Part shown: in pieces, positions 8,283 through 16,777 of the stretch
Numbering within the stretch: position 1 is the stretch's first letter
Layout: the number at the start of each line of letters is the position of its first letter
Virus record (IMG/VR): IMGVR_UViG_3300030002_000007
Coordinates: 17,479 to 81,478 of that record
DNA from: a virus
DNA: 64,000 nucleotides
Direction: 5' to 3' (one strand)
Program-made: the position numbers and the translations under genes
The notes under the pieces: generated by a model
The model's input: the letters and a program-made list of their open reading frames with translations, nothing else
What the model was told of the DNA's origin: nothing
Databases searched by the model: none

Positions 8283-8296
8283 GTATTTACAGTATT
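8283..8296 (-). promoter_or_regulatory. CTGTAAATAC promoter-like box
   Basis: The minus strand reads AATACTGTAAATAC, followed by CTCGATGTAG. It matches the intergenic box found at ten other sites and has no visible -35. It lies upstream of the 8225 start. Best guess: a late or middle phage promoter. Confidence 0.45.
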
Positions 8297-8302
8297 GAGT
8301 TT

Positions 8303-8608
8303 TCACTTGTCGGCAATCTTCTTTCCGGCGGCGCCCTTGATCGTGTTGATAAGGACCAGCTTGCCGGAAGCACAGGACTCGTGCGACGTGACCCAAGTGT
8401 TAAGGACTTGGATCAACTCGTTCTCAGTGTAGGGTCGAAGCTCGAGCATTGGCAACGGAGCACAGGGGAGCAACTGCTCAGCGGGGATGTGCACGGACTT
8501 CACTGACGCTGCAACGTCCAAGGTGCCGTCATCCTTGGGAGGATTGGGAGCACATGCCGAAAGGAGAAATGCTAGGCTAAGAACGAGGAACAAAGAAATG
8601 CGTTTCAT
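8303..8608 (-). CDS. Outer-membrane spanin lipoprotein (Rz1-like)
   Basis: The 101-residue protein begins MKRISLFLVLSLAFLLSAC: a lipoprotein signal with lipobox L16-S17-A18-C19, followed by a Pro/Asp-rich mature start. Its first codons lie inside the end of the Rz-like gene in another frame (32-base overlap), the classic embedded or overlapped spanin arrangement. GGAGG precedes ATG 8608. Outer-membrane spanins join the inner-membrane spanin across the periplasm to fuse membranes at lysis of Gram-negative hosts. The mature part is longer than lambda Rz1. Confidence 0.75.
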   Translation of the reverse strand: MKRISLFLVLSLAFLLSACAPNPPKDDGTLDVAASVKSVHIPAEQLLPCAPLPMLELRPYTENELIQVLNTWVTSHESCASGKLVLINTIKGAAGKKIADK

Positions 8609-9137
8609 CAGATGCCTCCAGAAGTTGATTGACAATTTGCGCGTTGATAACTGACAGGCCACAAGCAAGCCCAGTACTTGGATCAGGGGACTGCATAGGT
8701 TCTTCACTTGCAGGTGGTGAACTTGTACCTGGAACAGTAGAAGGCTTCACAGGAATCTTGACCGGAGGTTTCGACTTTGGATCGCCACCAACAACTTGAG
8801 GCTGAGGCTTCAATGCTTCATTCAGGATCTTGTCGCGGGCCGTTGCCGATGTGTCGCCCTGTACTTTCGTGTTGGACAGTGTATCAGTCATGGCATCCTG
8901 CCCACCCTTGGCAGAGGTAACATCAGCTACGACCTGAGTGTTGACCTTGAGCTGCAATGCTGTGATCTTTGCATTCAGATCTTTGATCTCTTTCTGATCG
9001 GCTGAGGTCTGAAACACCACGCCGGCTTTGTAGCCACCGGCAGCCCCGATACCCATCAGGACAATGGCGGCTAGAACATAAAACGCGATCTTGACTAACA
9101 GGCTGTTACCACCTGTCCCTACGTCGAGCAGACTCAT
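8577..9137 (-). CDS. Inner-membrane spanin (Rz-like)
   Basis: The 186-residue protein has one N-terminal transmembrane helix (residues 14-38), then a predicted coiled coil (about 45-70) and a Pro/Lys-rich C-terminal part. This is the topology of class II i-spanins, and the overlapping lipoprotein gene supports the call. AAGGGG precedes ATG 9137, which overlaps the dNMP kinase stop as ATGA. It is odd to find lysis genes between replication genes with no holin or endolysin beside them. Confidence 0.7.
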   Translation of the reverse strand: MSLLDVGTGGNSLLVKIAFYVLAAIVLMGIGAAGGYKAGVVFQTSADQKEIKDLNAKITALQLKVNTQVVADVTSAKGGQDAMTDTLSNTKVQGDTSATARDKILNEALKPQPQVVGGDPKSKPPVKIPVKPSTVPGTSSPPASEEPMQSPDPSTGLACGLSVINAQIVNQLLEASDETHFFVPRS

Positions 9138-9733
9138 TTCGTTACCCCTTTGTGAAAGAATGTCCTGAGTATTTCGGCTTCGTACGCGGGACTGCTAGAG
9201 ACTGCCGTGTTTTTGAAATGCGGGAACTTTTTCTTGAAGTCCATGCAATGCAGCTCAGAGATGTGGGCTTTTCCTGCCTTCGCGTTAGCCTGAAGCTGAA
9301 GCTCCGCAGTCAAGCTGTACACGTAATAGAACTCAGCACCAACAGCTTCAAGTGCCTGAACCTCGATAGGAAAACGCATGTCGGTCACGATCTGAATGTC
9401 GATCCGATCCTGTGGCCTTACGGCTGCCGCTGCGAGTATCTCCCGGATAATAGGCTTCACCCAAATGGCGGGATCGAACTCCTTCGGCGTCTCCCCGATG
9501 AACTCCAAGAAATTTCGAGGGGTCTTTCCGTCGGGCAAGCCGGGATGGGGAATGTTCTTTAACTCAGGATCGCTGAAGAACTCGATCGGGATTCCGTAGA
9601 TCAAAGATGCGACCTCACGCATCTTGTCGGCAAAGGCCAACCGCTGAGCGTGATAATGCGTGAGGATGTAATTTGCGACTGTGTCCTTGCCTGAGCCCTT
9701 AGGGCCACAGAGGGCAATGATACGAACGGCCAT
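9134..9733 (-). CDS. Deoxynucleoside monophosphate kinase
   Basis: Walker A is GPKGSGKDT at residues 9-17. ADKMRE...FFSDPELK and IVTDMRFPIE..ALE match the T4 gp1-type phage dNMP kinase family, which phosphorylates dNMPs, including modified ones, to feed dNTP synthesis. Its 199 residues fit the phage family (about 200-240). GAAGGAGG precedes the ATG. If modified nucleotides are used as monomers it would be a candidate kinase, but DpdA acts after replication. Confidence 0.85.
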   Translation of the reverse strand: MAVRIIALCGPKGSGKDTVANYILTHYHAQRLAFADKMREVASLIYGIPIEFFSDPELKNIPHPGLPDGKTPRNFLEFIGETPKEFDPAIWVKPIIREILAAAAVRPQDRIDIQIVTDMRFPIEVQALEAVGAEFYYVYSLTAELQLQANAKAGKAHISELHCMDFKKKFPHFKNTAVSSSPAYEAEILRTFFHKGVTK

Positions 9734-9745
9734 GATGCCTCCTTC

Positions 9746-10714
9746 TTAACTGATCTTGAGTCGACGTTTCAAATCGTGGATGACTTCCACGGGGCAATTG
9801 CCCGGATCCCAATCCTCCTCCCCTTCCGGCGATTCTGGTATCTTGAATACTTTTGTGTTGAGCATCATGTTGACTGCACCCTTTATCATCTGCGTGGCCT
9901 TCTTGCCAGCCGCGTCTGCGTCAAACACCAGAACTACCGTTTCTACACCTGACAGTTCGAGCATCTTCGTCTTCGTCTCGCTCCACGACTGAGTACCCAA
10001 GATGGCAACGGCAGGGATACCGAACTTCAACAAGCGCAGGGCATCCCGAGGCCCTTCCACTAGCACCATAGTGGTCAAGCCCAACTTCTGCATAAGGGCT
10101 ATCGCGTAGTCCAAGGGGAACAGGCCGTACTTGTGTCCCCACTTGCCAGCAGAGTTCAAATACGAGGGTTTGTCTTTCACCTTCTTCATGCGGGCCCGAA
10201 TGTAACCCCGGAGCCTCTTGCGAACGACGACGGGCAAGTAGATGAAGTGCTCTGTAGTGTAGTCCGACTCGGAGTAATACACGTTGCACATCTTGCCGCC
10301 CAAATCGATAAGCAGACTGGTCGGAATGTTACGCCACACCTTCTTGGGAGGGATGTCTCCGATAATCTGAAGCTCCCCTTTGCCGTCATCCTCTTCACTG
10401 TCCTCGCTCAGGGGTTTGAGGTTTAGGTCACGAGTGTATTCGTCCTGCGGCTTTGGGGCTTTGAACGGCTGCAGGCCAAGGAGGGGAGCGACTTCATCCC
10501 ACTTGGCGTGCTTCCCGCAACCGTAACAACGAAAGTAGCCCGGGGACTTAGATGCGTCGCTGTGCCATATTCGAGCAGAGGGGTCTGTATCAGCGTGATA
10601 GGGACATACAACTAGCACGCTGTCACTGAGCTGCTTCTTTGGACCTGAGTACGCGTTCAACTGACTCCGCACGAACGAGAGTTTAGTCCCGAGCGAAGTA
10701 GCATCTATGGCCAT
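9746..10714 (-). CDS. DNA primase with CHC2 zinc finger and Toprim domain
   Basis: C37, H40, C63 and C66 (CPYH...CYGC) form the CHC2 zinc finger that reads template. The Toprim domain has LVEGPRDAL with E220 and VFDADAAG with D265 and D267, the metal-binding residues for RNA primer synthesis. At 322 residues it is compact, with no helicase domain, so a separate replicative helicase is needed. The start follows the upstream stop directly. Confidence 0.9.
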   Translation of the reverse strand: MAIDATSLGTKLSFVRSQLNAYSGPKKQLSDSVLVVCPYHADTDPSARIWHSDASKSPGYFRCYGCGKHAKWDEVAPLLGLQPFKAPKPQDEYTRDLNLKPLSEDSEEDDGKGELQIIGDIPPKKVWRNIPTSLLIDLGGKMCNVYYSESDYTTEHFIYLPVVVRKRLRGYIRARMKKVKDKPSYLNSAGKWGHKYGLFPLDYAIALMQKLGLTTMVLVEGPRDALRLLKFGIPAVAILGTQSWSETKTKMLELSGVETVVLVFDADAAGKKATQMIKGAVNMMLNTKVFKIPESPEGEEDWDPGNCPVEVIHDLKRRLKIS

Positions 10715-10716
10715 GG

Positions 10717-11211
10717 CTAGGTACCGGAAACAGACCCTGCTGCTTTGGTGGAGCCGTCAGTAGTAAGAACAAACGTACCGTGATCTTCGGCAGCATCGAC
10801 AGACAGAACGGAGTTAGCAGACAACGCCATCTTTATTGTGGCATCGAAGTCACCAGCGTCATGATCGCCGCAATGACAACCTTCGCAACCCGCGCACCCA
10901 TCAGCTGCTTCGGCTTCACCACACAGATACTGTAGCGCGGCCATAACGCTCTGGATGTCACGACCACGAACCGGCAAGCGAATAGTCTGACCAGCAGCGA
11001 AGTTATCCATGGCCCGACGCTTGCCTTCCTTCTTGTTGTAGCTGTCCCGGATGTTGCACAGGGCCGTCGCCACCAGCACTGTGGAGTCAGGCTTGTTATA
11101 GCGATTGAATTCATACAGGTAGGCGACAGTCAAGCCGCCTTTGGTGTCGACATTGCCGTCTGCCTTGATTCGGCGAATGTGTTGGATACGAATCTTGTTT
11201 TGCGCGCTCAT
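10717..11211 (-). CDS. Hypothetical protein with Cys cluster
   Basis: The start MSAQNKIRIQ at 11211 has AAGGAGT upstream. The 164-residue product contains C106, C109, C112 and C114 in a Gly-rich loop, a likely metal-binding knuckle, between an N-terminal beta-rich part and an acidic C-terminal region. It precedes primase with 2 bases between them, so a replication accessory role is possible. No family recognised. Confidence 0.7.
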   Translation of the reverse strand: MSAQNKIRIQHIRRIKADGNVDTKGGLTVAYLYEFNRYNKPDSTVLVATALCNIRDSYNKKEGKRRAMDNFAAGQTIRLPVRGRDIQSVMAALQYLCGEAEAADGCAGCEGCHCGDHDAGDFDATIKMALSANSVLSVDAAEDHGTFVLTTDGSTKAAGSVSGT

Positions 11212-11636
11212 GCGGGTACTCCTTCTTCGATGGTTACTGGGGTTGTATAAACGACTAAATCGGGTTCTGTGCCGTTCTTGAAAAAGCATTTCGCTAGGGC
11301 TGCGTGCTTCGTGTCAAAGTCGTCTGACGAAAGCCTTCCAGCCTGTTGCAGTTTGGTACATGAGTCAAATGCCATCTCGTTGGCCTTAACGAAACCAAGG
11401 TCGACGAAATACCGCTGCCCGTCCTTCATCCGTATGTGCTTGAGTCTTCGATCCTGATGCCAATTAACATGACTCATGACTCCGGTGCATTGGTAGCCAT
11501 TTTTCTTCTTGCAACAAGGAATGCTGAAGGGTGATACACCATCCCTTGAGTTCCACACTACCTCAATCATCTTGCAGGTCTCACACTGATACTGCATCAG
11601 ACAAAACGCTTCTTTGTGCTTATAGGTTACCACCAC
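11208..11636 (-). CDS. Putative zinc-ribbon protein
   Basis: A GTG start at 11636 has a near-perfect GGGAGGTGA site six bases upstream. C18-x2-C21 and C41/C42...C50 could form a zinc ribbon near the N-terminus, and several lysines follow. 142 residues; no family assigned. It overlaps the next gene by 4 bases. A CTGTAAAAATA box on the minus strand at 11695-11707, inside the upstream gene, could be its promoter. Confidence 0.65.
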   Translation of the reverse strand: MVVTYKHKEAFCLMQYQCETCKMIEVVWNSRDGVSPFSIPCCKKKNGYQCTGVMSHVNWHQDRRLKHIRMKDGQRYFVDLGFVKANEMAFDSCTKLQQAGRLSSDDFDTKHAALAKCFFKNGTEPDLVVYTTPVTIEEGVPA

Positions 11637-12283
11637 GCTGTCACCTCCCTGAAAATTTTCAACTCGAGTGCATTGAATGCAAACAGTGTATTGTTATTTT
11701 TACAGTATTGGTACATGTTCGCACAAGCAATCTGCACGGGGATGAACACCGCACGATCTTGCACCACGGGGAAGCGATAGAAGTACAGCTGCAGAGGGAA
11801 AGCGGCACGCAGCTTGTGGATTAAGTCAGCGTCGGTACTCCACACCAGATGGAGGCTATCCAACTGTGGATCAACTACACCCCACACATAGATGGGATCA
11901 CCGTGAGAGATCAAGGAAAAGCTGCCGTGCTTAGAAGTAGAGGCCACCAGCAGAGCATGGGGTACTCCCTCGCGTCTACGAATACGTTCCAGCTTAGACA
12001 ACCATGACTCGCCCACGTACTCTGAGTCCAACGTGGCCAGCCTGTTAGGGTAGTGAGCTTCAAGAGACTTGATCGAGTCGTCTGCTGAGCTGCTGAGGTA
12101 CAGATCTAGGTGCTTGTCTCTGGAAGGAATCGAGACCTCTTGATGGTTGAGACCTTCCACATCAAGTTCATAGCCGCCGATGTATCGACCGATGTAGTGG
12201 TCACCACGAACAAGGTTAGGACAAACAGGGGCTAACGAAAATGACGGAGCTTGTTGGGCACACAAGACTAATGAGCCATACAT
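11627..12283 (-). CDS. Hypothetical 218-residue protein
   Basis: ATG 12283 has GAGGG upstream. The protein is rich in aromatic residues and beta-like alternation with no recognised motif and no membrane segment. It overlaps the zinc-ribbon gene by 10 bases and follows the 12293 gene by 9 bases. It lies in the polymerase-primase run, but no function can be inferred. Confidence 0.7.
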   Translation of the reverse strand: MYGSLVLCAQQAPSFSLAPVCPNLVRGDHYIGRYIGGYELDVEGLNHQEVSIPSRDKHLDLYLSSSADDSIKSLEAHYPNRLATLDSEYVGESWLSKLERIRRREGVPHALLVASTSKHGSFSLISHGDPIYVWGVVDPQLDSLHLVWSTDADLIHKLRAAFPLQLYFYRFPVVQDRAVFIPVQIACANMYQYCKNNNTLFAFNALELKIFREVTAWW

Positions 12284-12292
12284 GGGATACCC

Positions 12293-12664
12293 TCAATGTA
12301 GGTTTGGTTTTGGAATTGGAGAGAAGGCAGTTGACGAATCAGTAGCAAGCTTGCCACCATAGTGAGAGAGCATGTGACGAGGGTTTGAGATGTCGCCCGC
12401 AGTCAAGTGCTCTAGTAGATCAAGTGCGAACGAGGGAACCTGAGCGTCCGTCAGGTACGCGTCAGTGCTGTACAGCTCAGTGCTAAATACGGGGAAGGGA
12501 AACTCGACGAGCTCTCCATGCACGGCAACGACCAACTTCGCATACGTTATATGGTAGAAGTTTTGGCGCCAGCTGTGCATGAATAGCATATACGAATCGT
12601 CTCGGCCATCGATGATCCATGTCAAGAGCGACACGGCCTCTAGCGAGAAGTAAGGAGGGCTCAC
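12293..12664 (-). CDS. Hypothetical 123-residue protein
   Basis: A GTG start overlaps the polymerase stop as GTGA, with GGAGGCGGC just before it, so translation is likely coupled to polymerase. The sequence (MSPPYFSLEAV...) shows no known motif. Translational coupling suggests a role near the polymerase, without further evidence. Confidence 0.65.
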   Translation of the reverse strand: MSPPYFSLEAVSLLTWIIDGRDDSYMLFMHSWRQNFYHITYAKLVVAVHGELVEFPFPVFSTELYSTDAYLTDAQVPSFALDLLEHLTAGDISNPRHMLSHYGGKLATDSSTAFSPIPKPNLH

Positions 12665-15600
12665 GCCGCCTCCATCTCAGGTTCAGGTTTACGGACATAC
12701 ACCGGTTTCACAGCGGTGAGGATCTGTTCGTCTAGGTCTGTGACATTCAACAACGGGAAATGCTCTTGCAGGTATGCCCGGACTTGCGCGCTACGCCACG
12801 GCTTGAAGATGCGCTTCATCACCTCAGCTTTCGGCATGTCCAGCTTCTTCATGTCTTCCATATCGGTGAGAGCCTTTTCGATATTGACGACTAGGTTGGG
12901 TATGGACCAATCCCACTTGTAGCTCTTGTCATCACGCGAGGACACTTCGATTTCGATTTCAGGTTCGATAGTGAAATGCACACCGAACTCATCTGCGTAG
13001 GCCTTAGTGATTCCATAGGTCGCCTCCCACTGCAAGATATGAATGAACGGGATCACCATCTCGTAAGGCACACAGAAGTACGAAGCGTCATGCACAATAC
13101 GATTGAAGAAGATGCGGAACCTCGACGGCTTCCAGTCATCAAGCTTCATCATCTTTCGGAGAGTGGCACATTGATCGTAGTACGTCTCCATGATCCGACG
13201 AGATGCCTTCGTGCCGATCTCCGACGCGAAGCCTTGGATAGGTGCATTTGCACCACGTCGGGTCTGCTTGGCAGTAATGCCTTGATCGCCCATCAACCCA
13301 GCTAGCATCAAACGCCGACGGCCAATCGGGGAGTAGACATAGAACTCTTCCTCCGCCATCTTCACCATCTTGTCGATCCAAGCCTTGCCCTTACTGAATT
13401 CGGCAAACAGCTTGTCCATGATGTCTTGAGCGTACGGGCTACGATCTTCTTCAAGCAAGGCTAGGAGTTGCTCTTCGACCACATCTATCTCTCCCTGCAC
13501 TTTCCGATCACCATCGCGTAGCCGCTTGTACATCCCATTAAGCTTTGCTCGTAGCTCTTTGATCTCTGCCTCTTTCGTGTCATGCCCCAACGTCCGAGCA
13601 CCCTTCAAGTAGATGACTCCGAAAATAACCTTCTTCACAGCGTCACGCAATGGGCTGCTCTTGTCCACGATCTTGTTGAAGAATCGCTTGACGTTCAGAA
13701 GGTGGAAGTCTCCATCTCGTTTGATCTCTGCTGCCATCTCGGGCGTCGGAGATTTGATCCAACGCTGCCGCAGCTTCTGACCAATCGCAAACACCGCAGC
13801 TAGAAGCTTGTCACCCGACACGATCGACCACACTCGAACTTCGTGGGCTGAATAATCGAACCGAATGAGCAAGTGACCGATAGGTGCTCGGAACATCGCC
13901 TTGATGATCTTCGACAGTTTACCTCGCGCCGGAATGTTTTGCAGGTTCGGATTCTTCGAGGCTAGGCGTCCCGTGTCCACATCGAAGAACGAATAGTCCG
14001 GGCGCAAATACGAATCAAGGGAGGAGTCAAGGTCTGATCTGATTCTTCGATACCAACCCTTGACGTAGGTGCTCAACAGCTTGGCGGCTTCTTGGTAGTC
14101 GCCGAACATTGAAACGATCAGGCTCTTGTCTTTGTAGTATGCGATGTAGTTCTTATCGATTGCATCGGCACCGGCCTTCGTCTTGGAGATTGCTGGCAGA
14201 TTCAATATGTCGAAGAAGAGCTTACGCTTATGCTCCGTCTTGCCGAGGGACAGTATCCAACGTGCTGCCGCACCTGCCTTAGCAAACAAGCCCTTCGACT
14301 TGAAGCCCGATTCTCCGAGCAACTCAGTATTAGCTTTCTGCACGTCAGGATGCAAATACAGCTCGTCGAGCAAGCGCTTGATTTCAATATCTAGCACTGA
14401 CCCTTCAGCCATCAACGACCGGAGGTATGTACGACTCACCAAGGAGCCATCTTGCTTCAAGTGCGAGAGCTGGTGGGCTGTGTCCGACATCTGGTAGCGC
14501 ATGTGGTTGTCGAAGTACGGCAACCAATCTTTGCCAGCGATCTTGATCCTTGACGCCCGCTCCCTCTGCATCTTCCGCATGTGCAATAAGCACACCGCAT
14601 CCATCGATGCATACTCAAGGAAGTCTGGATTGTTCGGCTCGACGTTCCCGCATGTGGCGCGTTCGCCCTTGGAGAACTTGGCTGTGTAGTAGTGATCGTT
14701 GCCGTAGCGACACAGGGCGGCAGCTAGGCCACCTGCTCGGAAGCCATAGGAAGGCAGGCTCGATATGTTCTCATCTAGCAAGTGCTCACCGGCAGTTATC
14801 TCCCACACCGGTGCTTTGATGATAAGCATGTTCAAGCACGTGCGAAGGACTCGCAGGTCGAACATGCCATTGTAGGTGAGGAAGATGTTGGTCTTCAGGC
14901 GTAGACGCGCTCGCAAGGTCGCCTTGATCTCTTTCCGTTCTTCCTGAGTGAATGGAGACTTGGGGTGGTCGACTGGAATGACAAAGCCCAGCTCGGGATT
15001 AGAGTCGAAGCACAGCTGCACGGTGTAGATCTTGTTGTGATAGACCGACAGATTCTTCGTCTCCGTGTCCAAGCCGATGTACTCAGACTTGTCGAACAGC
15101 TTGGTCATCTTCCTGAACAACTCGATCGTACCGACGTACTTGGGCTTGTTGATCAACTCCTTCAAAGAGCAGGGGTCTTTGCCGAGCAGCAAGTGTGAGA
15201 GATCCCGGCAGAAGAAGCCGAGCAGGTTGGCTAGGGCACCATTCTTCTCAGTGAGCCGTGCAAGATCGAGCGTAGAGGTGACCTTGCGCTTGTCGATAGT
15301 ATGAACCCAGCCATTCTTCTCGACGGGGTGGGTAACAGGATAGATCAGGGATAGATTCCCTGAGAACAAAATGTGCGTGGGGTTGAGCTTCTCGATCAGA
15401 TCGAGGGTACGCTCTTTGAAGGAACGCTCAACGTCGAGTCGAGCGGAGTCTCGCATGTGGAAGCTTTTGGCGTCGTTAAAGTTTATAACGGCGTAGGAGA
15501 ACTCAGGGATGTCGCCCCAAGTGCGGGCGAACTTGCGCGCGTACTTGATGCAGTTGGAGAGAGTGGGGGTGCTGGCTAATCTCCCACTCTTCAGATCTGC

Positions 15601-15717
15601 AGTGTCGACGGTCTGCAGGATGACCAGTAAGCGATGCTTGGACTGTTCCCATGACTGGTCACGGCCAAGGGTCAGGTTGTAATCTACGGTGTCAGCTTTG
15701 AATCCACGATCAAACAT
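12661..15717 (-). CDS. Family A DNA polymerase with 3'-5' exonuclease domain
   Basis: The replicative polymerase of this phage, 1018 residues. Exonuclease motifs are LDTET (about 216-220), NGMFD (about 290) and YASMD (about 375). Polymerase motif A is FDYSAHE (about 620) and motif B is KKVIFGVIYLKG (about 695), with R and K upstream in the fingers. QGFASEIG fits the family QG-TAADI segment. Motif C reads VHDAS near 875, where the family has HDE: the catalytic Asp is kept but the adjacent Glu is Ala. A charged insertion (about 705-770) sits in the fingers. The N-terminal 200 residues lack 5'-nuclease motifs and have a distinct fold. Confidence 0.93.
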   Translation of the reverse strand: MFDRGFKADTVDYNLTLGRDQSWEQSKHRLLVILQTVDTADLKSGRLASTPTLSNCIKYARKFARTWGDIPEFSYAVINFNDAKSFHMRDSARLDVERSFKERTLDLIEKLNPTHILFSGNLSLIYPVTHPVEKNGWVHTIDKRKVTSTLDLARLTEKNGALANLLGFFCRDLSHLLLGKDPCSLKELINKPKYVGTIELFRKMTKLFDKSEYIGLDTETKNLSVYHNKIYTVQLCFDSNPELGFVIPVDHPKSPFTQEERKEIKATLRARLRLKTNIFLTYNGMFDLRVLRTCLNMLIIKAPVWEITAGEHLLDENISSLPSYGFRAGGLAAALCRYGNDHYYTAKFSKGERATCGNVEPNNPDFLEYASMDAVCLLHMRKMQRERASRIKIAGKDWLPYFDNHMRYQMSDTAHQLSHLKQDGSLVSRTYLRSLMAEGSVLDIEIKRLLDELYLHPDVQKANTELLGESGFKSKGLFAKAGAAARWILSLGKTEHKRKLFFDILNLPAISKTKAGADAIDKNYIAYYKDKSLIVSMFGDYQEAAKLLSTYVKGWYRRIRSDLDSSLDSYLRPDYSFFDVDTGRLASKNPNLQNIPARGKLSKIIKAMFRAPIGHLLIRFDYSAHEVRVWSIVSGDKLLAAVFAIGQKLRQRWIKSPTPEMAAEIKRDGDFHLLNVKRFFNKIVDKSSPLRDAVKKVIFGVIYLKGARTLGHDTKEAEIKELRAKLNGMYKRLRDGDRKVQGEIDVVEEQLLALLEEDRSPYAQDIMDKLFAEFSKGKAWIDKMVKMAEEEFYVYSPIGRRRLMLAGLMGDQGITAKQTRRGANAPIQGFASEIGTKASRRIMETYYDQCATLRKMMKLDDWKPSRFRIFFNRIVHDASYFCVPYEMVIPFIHILQWEATYGITKAYADEFGVHFTIEPEIEIEVSSRDDKSYKWDWSIPNLVVNIEKALTDMEDMKKLDMPKAEVMKRIFKPWRSAQVRAYLQEHFPLLNVTDLDEQILTAVKPVYVRKPEPEMEAA

Positions 15718-15747
15718 TTAGGGAACCTCGATGGGTTGTGTTCCCTA

Positions 15748-15756
15748 GTATTTACA
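15748..15756 (-). promoter_or_regulatory. TGTAAATAC promoter-like box upstream of polymerase
   Basis: The minus strand reads AAAAATGTAAATACTAGGG, 31 bases before the polymerase start and in the gap after the 15761 gene. Same box as the other intergenic copies; no -35. Confidence 0.45.
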
Positions 15757-15760
15757 TTTT

Positions 15761-15991
15761 TCAATCCTGCGTCTTCTTCAGAGCATCCAGGATGGTGTTG
15801 CGGATCTCTTGCACCTCCGTACTGTGGGGAGTGTTAAGTCCAACGCGCCTACAGAAGTCGTCGATGTTAAGTTCGTCAGGGGTGTAGACACACACGCCTG
15901 TCGCCCGGTGCTTCCACAAGCACACGCCCCGGCTGAGAGGGCAAGAAGTCACAGCCAATTGTTTGTTGATGATTCCACAGTACGCACCCAC
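15761..15991 (-). CDS. Hypothetical Cys-rich 76-residue protein
   Basis: GTG 15991 follows GGAG by 7 bases and the preceding stop by 4, which decides the start over an upstream TTG. C5, C17, C24 and C34, with H28 between, could bind zinc or an iron-sulfur cluster. The C-terminal half looks helical. Function unknown. Confidence 0.65.
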   Translation of the reverse strand: MGAYCGIINKQLAVTSCPLSRGVCLWKHRATGVCVYTPDELNIDDFCRRVGLNTPHSTEVQEIRNTILDALKKTQD

Positions 15992-15995
15992 TTTG

Positions 15996-16247
15996 TCACT
16001 CCGTCGTTGTTGATGTTGCAACTGATACCGAATCTGTTGGCTCCACAGTTTCTAGAGCCTTCTGTGCCAGCGCCTGATCGGTAAAGTCTTGCAGCTTGGC
16101 GATAACAAACACGCCCAACTGAAAGCCCAACCACAACGTCTCCGTCTTAGTGCTGACGTAACCGTTGGGTCCTCGTGATACACTGTACTTCAAGCCATGT
16201 GCTTGCACTTCAAACAGTCGGCGCAGCTGCGCCTCACTCATAGCCAT
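15996..16247 (-). CDS. Hypothetical 83-residue protein
   Basis: ATG 16247 has GAGGAA upstream. The N-terminal part (MSEAQLRRLFEVQAHGLKYS) is helical and the tail is Ser/Thr/Val-rich and acidic. It begins 4 bases after the previous stop. No motif recognised. Confidence 0.65.
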   Translation of the reverse strand: MAMSEAQLRRLFEVQAHGLKYSVSRGPNGYVSTKTETLWLGFQLGVFVIAKLQDFTDQALAQKALETVEPTDSVSVATSTTTE

Positions 16248-16251
16248 ATTT

Positions 16252-16752
16252 TCAGTTCCTCATTTGATTGTAAGTCACCAGCGCTTTGGTCAGATATTGC
16301 TTGGCCAGAGCGATGTGGTGATCGTTCTGCATGTTCTCCGGACACGCTTCAAGATTGGCGACACCCAACTGCGCGGAGTCTTTCATCACAGTAAGCAGCT
16401 GACTGTTCTTGCTGATCGCTGCTACGATCCCTTCTGTCTGTTGGAGAACTTTGCGTAGGGACGCATCCAGTACCTGAACTTTATTGTCCAGCTTGTGCAA
16501 TGTATCCTTTACAGCAAGTACATCGACGGCAAAATCCTGCATTGTTGAGGAAGGAGCAGTAAGGGTTTCCACTTGTCGCTCGAGCAACGCGATCCGCTCA
16601 ATGGCAGAGAGGCGTCCGCGCTCTTCTGCCTCTGCGAACAGTGCGTTAAAGTCCTCGCCACTCAAGACTACATCTGCCACCGCAGGAGGAGTCTTCGCAG
16701 GTTCTTCACTTGGTATGGATGTATCACCGGTGTTGTCAATGTTAGAGGTCAT
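16252..16752 (-). CDS. Hypothetical coiled-coil protein
   Basis: 166 residues. An unstructured acidic N-terminus (1-30) is followed by long heptad-like helices (about 45-115), as in oligomeric scaffold or clamp-like accessory proteins. AAGGAA precedes the start. It sits between the SbcD-like nuclease and two small genes. Function unknown. Confidence 0.7.
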   Translation of the reverse strand: MTSNIDNTGDTSIPSEEPAKTPPAVADVVLSGEDFNALFAEAEERGRLSAIERIALLERQVETLTAPSSTMQDFAVDVLAVKDTLHKLDNKVQVLDASLRKVLQQTEGIVAAISKNSQLLTVMKDSAQLGVANLEACPENMQNDHHIALAKQYLTKALVTYNQMRN

Positions 16753-16777
16753 GATGATTCCTTACTTCTTATTGATG

